Assembly (NCBI GenBank): GCA_023389455.1
Contig: JAEWEJ010000304.1
Location: forward strand, 1-7,381
Source of the DNA: Actinomycetes bacterium
GTDB lineage: Bacteria; Actinomycetota; Actinomycetes; Actinomycetales; Cellulomonadaceae
Reading direction: 5' to 3'
Length of the DNA: 7,381 bases
The notes beneath the pieces are model-generated. The model worked only from the letters and a program-made list of their open reading frames with translations. It was not told the origin of the DNA and ran no database searches. Positions 4,824 to 7,381 of the stretch are shown one piece after another. Position 1 is the first letter of the stretch. Every line of letters begins with the position of its first letter. Made by a program: the position numbers and the translations under genes.

Positions 4824-7381
4824 CTAGGCGCGTCCGCCCGCCACCTGGTGCCCCGCGTGCGGGGGCTGCGCCGGGTCGAACCACCGGGCCAGCTCGGACC
4901 GGGTGTCCACGCCCAGCTTGTGCAGGACCTTGGACACGTGGTTCTCGACGGTGCGGACGCTCAGCTGCAGCCGCTCGGCGATCTGCCGGTTGGTCAGGCC
5001 GCGGGCTGCCATCGCGGCGACCTCGCGCTCGCGGGCCGACAGCGCCTCGCGCTGCGGCTCCTCGGCCACCGCCGGCGGTCGGAGCCGCGCGACGACGGGG
5101 TCCTGGGCGTGCGCCTCGTCGAGGGCGCCCAGGGCGGTGCGCACGAGGCCGGTGACGTCGAACCGGATGGCCGCCAGTGCGGCGACCAGCGCGTCCTGGT
5201 CGCCCGCCGCCAGGGCCCGGTGGACGTCCAGGAGGGGGTCGAGCAGGGGCGCGCGGCACGCGGCCGCAGCCTCCTCGACCACGGCGAGCCGGGCCGGGTC
5301 GTACGCCGTGGACCGCATGAGCCAGCAGACGAGCGCGGGGAGCGGCTCGGCGGCCTCGGCGTACCGCCGACCGGCGTCCCACAGCAGGTCGTCGGCGTCG
5401 CTCCGGCCGGTCGCCGCGGCGAGGGCGGCGTGCCCGAGCGGGGCCAGCGCGTCGATGGCGGGACGGTAGCCGGAGGAGGTCCGGTCGAGCTCGTCCAGCA
5501 GGACGGCCGCGGCGTCGGGCGAGCCGCGTTGCGCGAGCAGGACCGCCCCCACGGTCAGCGTCCGGCGGTAGAACGTGCTGTCGAGCGGTCCGCCCGGGCC
5601 CAGCCGGAGCGAGGTGGCGACGACGCGCCACGCCGCGTCCGGGTCGCCCTGCAGCAGGAGCGCCTGCCCCAGGGTGCACGCGTGCACCCGCACGCCGAGG
5701 ACGTCCAGGCCCTGCAGGGCGCGGTCGAGCAGGGCGCGCGCGCGCCAGGCGGCCTCGTCGAGCCTGCCCAGGGCGAGCAGGGCCTCACCGTGCACCCCCT
5801 CGAGGTGGTGCTCGACGTCCGCAGCCGCCTCCACCTCGTGGGACGTCTGCGCGTCGGTCGTGGTCGTCGCCGGCTCGTCGGGGCGGGACGGGTCGACCGC
5901 TGCCCACACCTCGAGCGCGAGGTCGGGGCGCCCCGCGCTCAGCATCTCCGACGCGCGGGCGACGGCCGCCCACCGCCGCAGCCTGACCGTCCCCGGTGTC
6001 GCCACCGGTCCGGCCGGGTCCACGGCTATCCCCTGGGCGACGTCCCGCCGAGCCTGCTGCCGGGCGGCGAGCAGCTCACGCGCGGGATCCGTGTCGCCTT
6101 CCCACCGTCGCAGCAGCCGGCTGATCCCGTCGGTGCCCGCGCCGTGCCAGCTCGCCCACCGCAGCTCGTAGAGCAGGAGGTCCACGAGGTCGTCCGGCGT
6201 CTCGTCGCCGGTGCGCTCGGTGCCGGCGAGCACCGTCTCCACCTGGGCATCCGCGCGGCGGCGCAGCAGCACCGCGAGGTAGCCGGCGGCGTGGGCGACG
6301 GTCGGGTCCGTCTGCCAGACCGCGCGGCGCACCGCCTCCTCGGCCGTCGTGCGCTCCTGCAGCAGGCCGGTGAGGTCGGCCGCCCACTGCCGGAGCTCGG
6401 CGCTCGGTTCGTCGAGCAGGAGGTCGGTCGACGGCGGGAGGCGGACGTCGAAGGGGGTGGCGTCCGGCCCCGCCCGTCGGGCGAGCCGGTCCGTGAGGTC
6501 GCGCCGGCGCTCCGGCCTGATCCGCTCCCGCAGGGCGTCGGCCAGCGCCGGGGGTGCCACGGTCAGCGTGTCGCCGGCGCCGGACGTGCCGTACCTGCGG
6601 ACCCTGCCCGCGCGCAGGAGCGACGCGAGCACGCGCGGGTCGACGACGGACTCCGCGGTGGCCCGCGGCACGGGGCCGGCCAGCGCGAGGAGCTCGAGGG
6701 CCTCGACGTCCTCGCTGCTCAGCCGCGGCAGCAGCAGGTGGGCGACGGCGTCCACCGGGGCGTCGTCGAGCGACCCGACGCTGCGCCAGCGGCCGTCGAC
6801 GCGCTGCGCGACGCCGGCGAAGCGGGCGGCGTGGGCCAGCGCGACGGCGACGGCCGGGTTGCCGCCGGAGCGCGCGATGATCCCCGAGGTCAGGGCGACG
6901 TCGGTGGGTGCCCCGAACGTGTCGGCGAGCAGCCGGGACGCCGTGCGGAACCCGAGCGGCGGGATCCGGACCTCCGCCGGTGCGCGGGCCGCCACGACGG
7001 CACCCACGGCGGACGGTGGGCCCTGCGTCAGGTCGGTGGCGGTGGTGGCGACCAGTGACGCCGACGTCAGGCGCAGGGCCTGCAGGACCGTCTCGGCGCT
7101 GGTGGCGTCGAGCAGGTCGAGGTCGTCGACCAGGAGCAGCGGACGACGGCCCTGCAGCTCGTCGACGAGCCAGGACAGGAGCGCCTGCTGACCCGTCGCC
7201 ACGTGCTCGGCGACGGCGGAGCGCTGCGCCCGCAGGGCCGCTCCGGGGGTCTCGCCGCCCCCGTGGACCAGGAGGGCGGTCGCGCCGCGACGCGAGGAGC
7301 CGGCGAGCAGCTGCTCCAGCACGCGCGTGCGTCCGGATCCGTGGTCGCCCCGCACCACGACGTCGCGGCCGAGCGCCAGCC
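4824..7381 (-). CDS. large ATPase-LuxR (GerE) family transcriptional regulator, N-terminus outside the window
   Basis: 851 residues are visible and the frame runs off the right edge. An ATP-binding domain comes first: Walker A-like GDHGSGRT (visible residues 11-18), Walker B LLLVDD (81-86) and the GGNP motif (172-175) common in STAND-type ATPases. Then follows a long Ala/Leu/Arg-rich helical region (about 200-770), resembling the TPR-like middle of large LuxR regulators. A GerE helix-turn-helix is at the C-terminus (780-836: LSAREREVAAMAARGLTNRQIAERL, then SVRTVENHVSKVLHKLGV). A GTG at 7358 could be taken as a start, but it lies inside the strand leading into Walker A and in-frame coding continues upstream (LALGRDVV), so the true start is outside. 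Such proteins are ATP-dependent transcription activators. Here the invariant Walker A lysine is arginine, so nucleotide binding may be altered. The surface-protein gene lies downstream on the same strand after 254 bp; whether it is a target is unknown. Confidence 0.9.
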   Translation of the reverse strand, partial: LALGRDVVVRGDHGSGRTRVLEQLLAGSSRRGATALLVHGGGETPGAALRAQRSAVAEHVATGQQALLSWLVDELQGRRPLLLVDDLDLLDATSAETVLQALRLTSASLVATTATDLTQGPPSAVGAVVAARAPAEVRIPPLGFRTASRLLADTFGAPTDVALTSGIIARSGGNPAVAVALAHAARFAGVAQRVDGRWRSVGSLDDAPVDAVAHLLLPRLSSEDVEALELLALAGPVPRATAESVVDPRVLASLLRAGRVRRYGTSGAGDTLTVAPPALADALRERIRPERRRDLTDRLARRAGPDATPFDVRLPPSTDLLLDEPSAELRQWAADLTGLLQERTTAEEAVRRAVWQTDPTVAHAAGYLAVLLRRRADAQVETVLAGTERTGDETPDDLVDLLLYELRWASWHGAGTDGISRLLRRWEGDTDPARELLAARQQARRDVAQGIAVDPAGPVATPGTVRLRRWAAVARASEMLSAGRPDLALEVWAAVDPSRPDEPATTTTDAQTSHEVEAAADVEHHLEGVHGEALLALGRLDEAAWRARALLDRALQGLDVLGVRVHACTLGQALLLQGDPDAAWRVVATSLRLGPGGPLDSTFYRRTLTVGAVLLAQRGSPDAAAVLLDELDRTSSGYRPAIDALAPLGHAALAAATGRSDADDLLWDAGRRYAEAAEPLPALVCWLMRSTAYDPARLAVVEEAAAACRAPLLDPLLDVHRALAAGDQDALVAALAAIRFDVTGLVRTALGALDEAHAQDPVVARLRPPAVAEEPQREALSAREREVAAMAARGLTNRQIAERLQLSVRTVENHVSKVLHKLGVDTRSELARWFDPAQPPHAGHQVAGGRA
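4872..5042 (-). other. GerE/LuxR helix-turn-helix domain
   Basis: About 57 residues show the conserved LuxR pattern: LSxREREV, GLTNRQIAERL, the recognition helix SVRTVENHVSKVLHKLGV and a final helix RSELARWF. The key Glu, Gly, Ile-Ala, Thr-Val and Leu-Gly positions are all present, so DNA binding should be intact. A 15-residue unstructured Pro/Ala/Gly tail follows. Confidence 0.93.

Noticed and set aside
3204..7058. Very long plus-strand open frame (1284 codons) across the lacI, surface-protein and LuxR-type genes
   Set aside because: It is antisense to three genes with clear domains, its product is Arg/Gly/Pro-rich without family motifs, and long antisense frames are expected at this GC content.
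7356..7358. GTG as the true start of the LuxR-type gene
   Set aside because: It would begin only a few residues before Walker A and delete the strand leading into it. Coding sequence continues in frame to the window edge.
1..7381. tRNA, rRNA, insertion sequence, attachment site or origin
   Set aside because: No cloverleaf, terminal inverted repeats with a transposase, integrase or AT-rich iteron cluster could be seen on either strand.

Overview
The window is about 75% G+C by eye, uses GTG as well as ATG starts and is packed with G/C-ending codons. It encodes a LAATG-type sortase substrate and a large ATPase-LuxR regulator. Together these point to a high-GC actinomycete. A Cellulomonas-like or related polysaccharide-degrading member of the Micrococcales is my best guess, by inference only.

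Layout: (1) 1-66 is a promoter/leader with a TANNNT-type -10 candidate, an operator-like palindrome and a good Shine-Dalgarno. (2) 67-2364 (+) is a complete cytoplasmic glycoside hydrolase family 3 enzyme (765 aa, probably a beta-glucosidase or beta-xylosidase). (3) 2365-2413 is a short gap between converging genes. It is almost filled by a perfect 14-bp hairpin with a GCGA (GNRA) tetraloop, which could terminate both genes. (4) 2414-3454 (-) is a LacI-family repressor (346 aa), the obvious candidate regulator of the GH3 gene and of itself. (5) 3455-3602 holds the lacI promoter region with its own small palindrome. (6) 3603-4569 (-) is a secreted, sortase-anchored surface protein: signal peptide, small unknown domain with two cysteines, Pro-Thr/Asp/Glu repeat stalk, LAATG sorting signal. 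Its reading frame is broken by an apparent one-base insertion near 4342-4357. (7) 4570-4823 is a GC-rich spacer with several inverted repeats. (8) 4824-7381 (-) is a large ATPase-LuxR (GerE) regulator whose N-terminus lies beyond the right edge of the window.

How the genes work together: the GH3 enzyme has no signal peptide, so it should hydrolyse oligosaccharides already imported into the cytoplasm, and a LacI repressor sensing a sugar is the usual control for such genes. The LuxR regulator and the surface protein share a strand but are separated by 254 bp, so co-regulation is possible but not shown. The members of this window are recognisable families. The least familiar item is the extracellular domain of the sortase-anchored protein together with its frameshift. 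No RNA gene, mobile element, CRISPR array or obvious new multi-gene system was seen.
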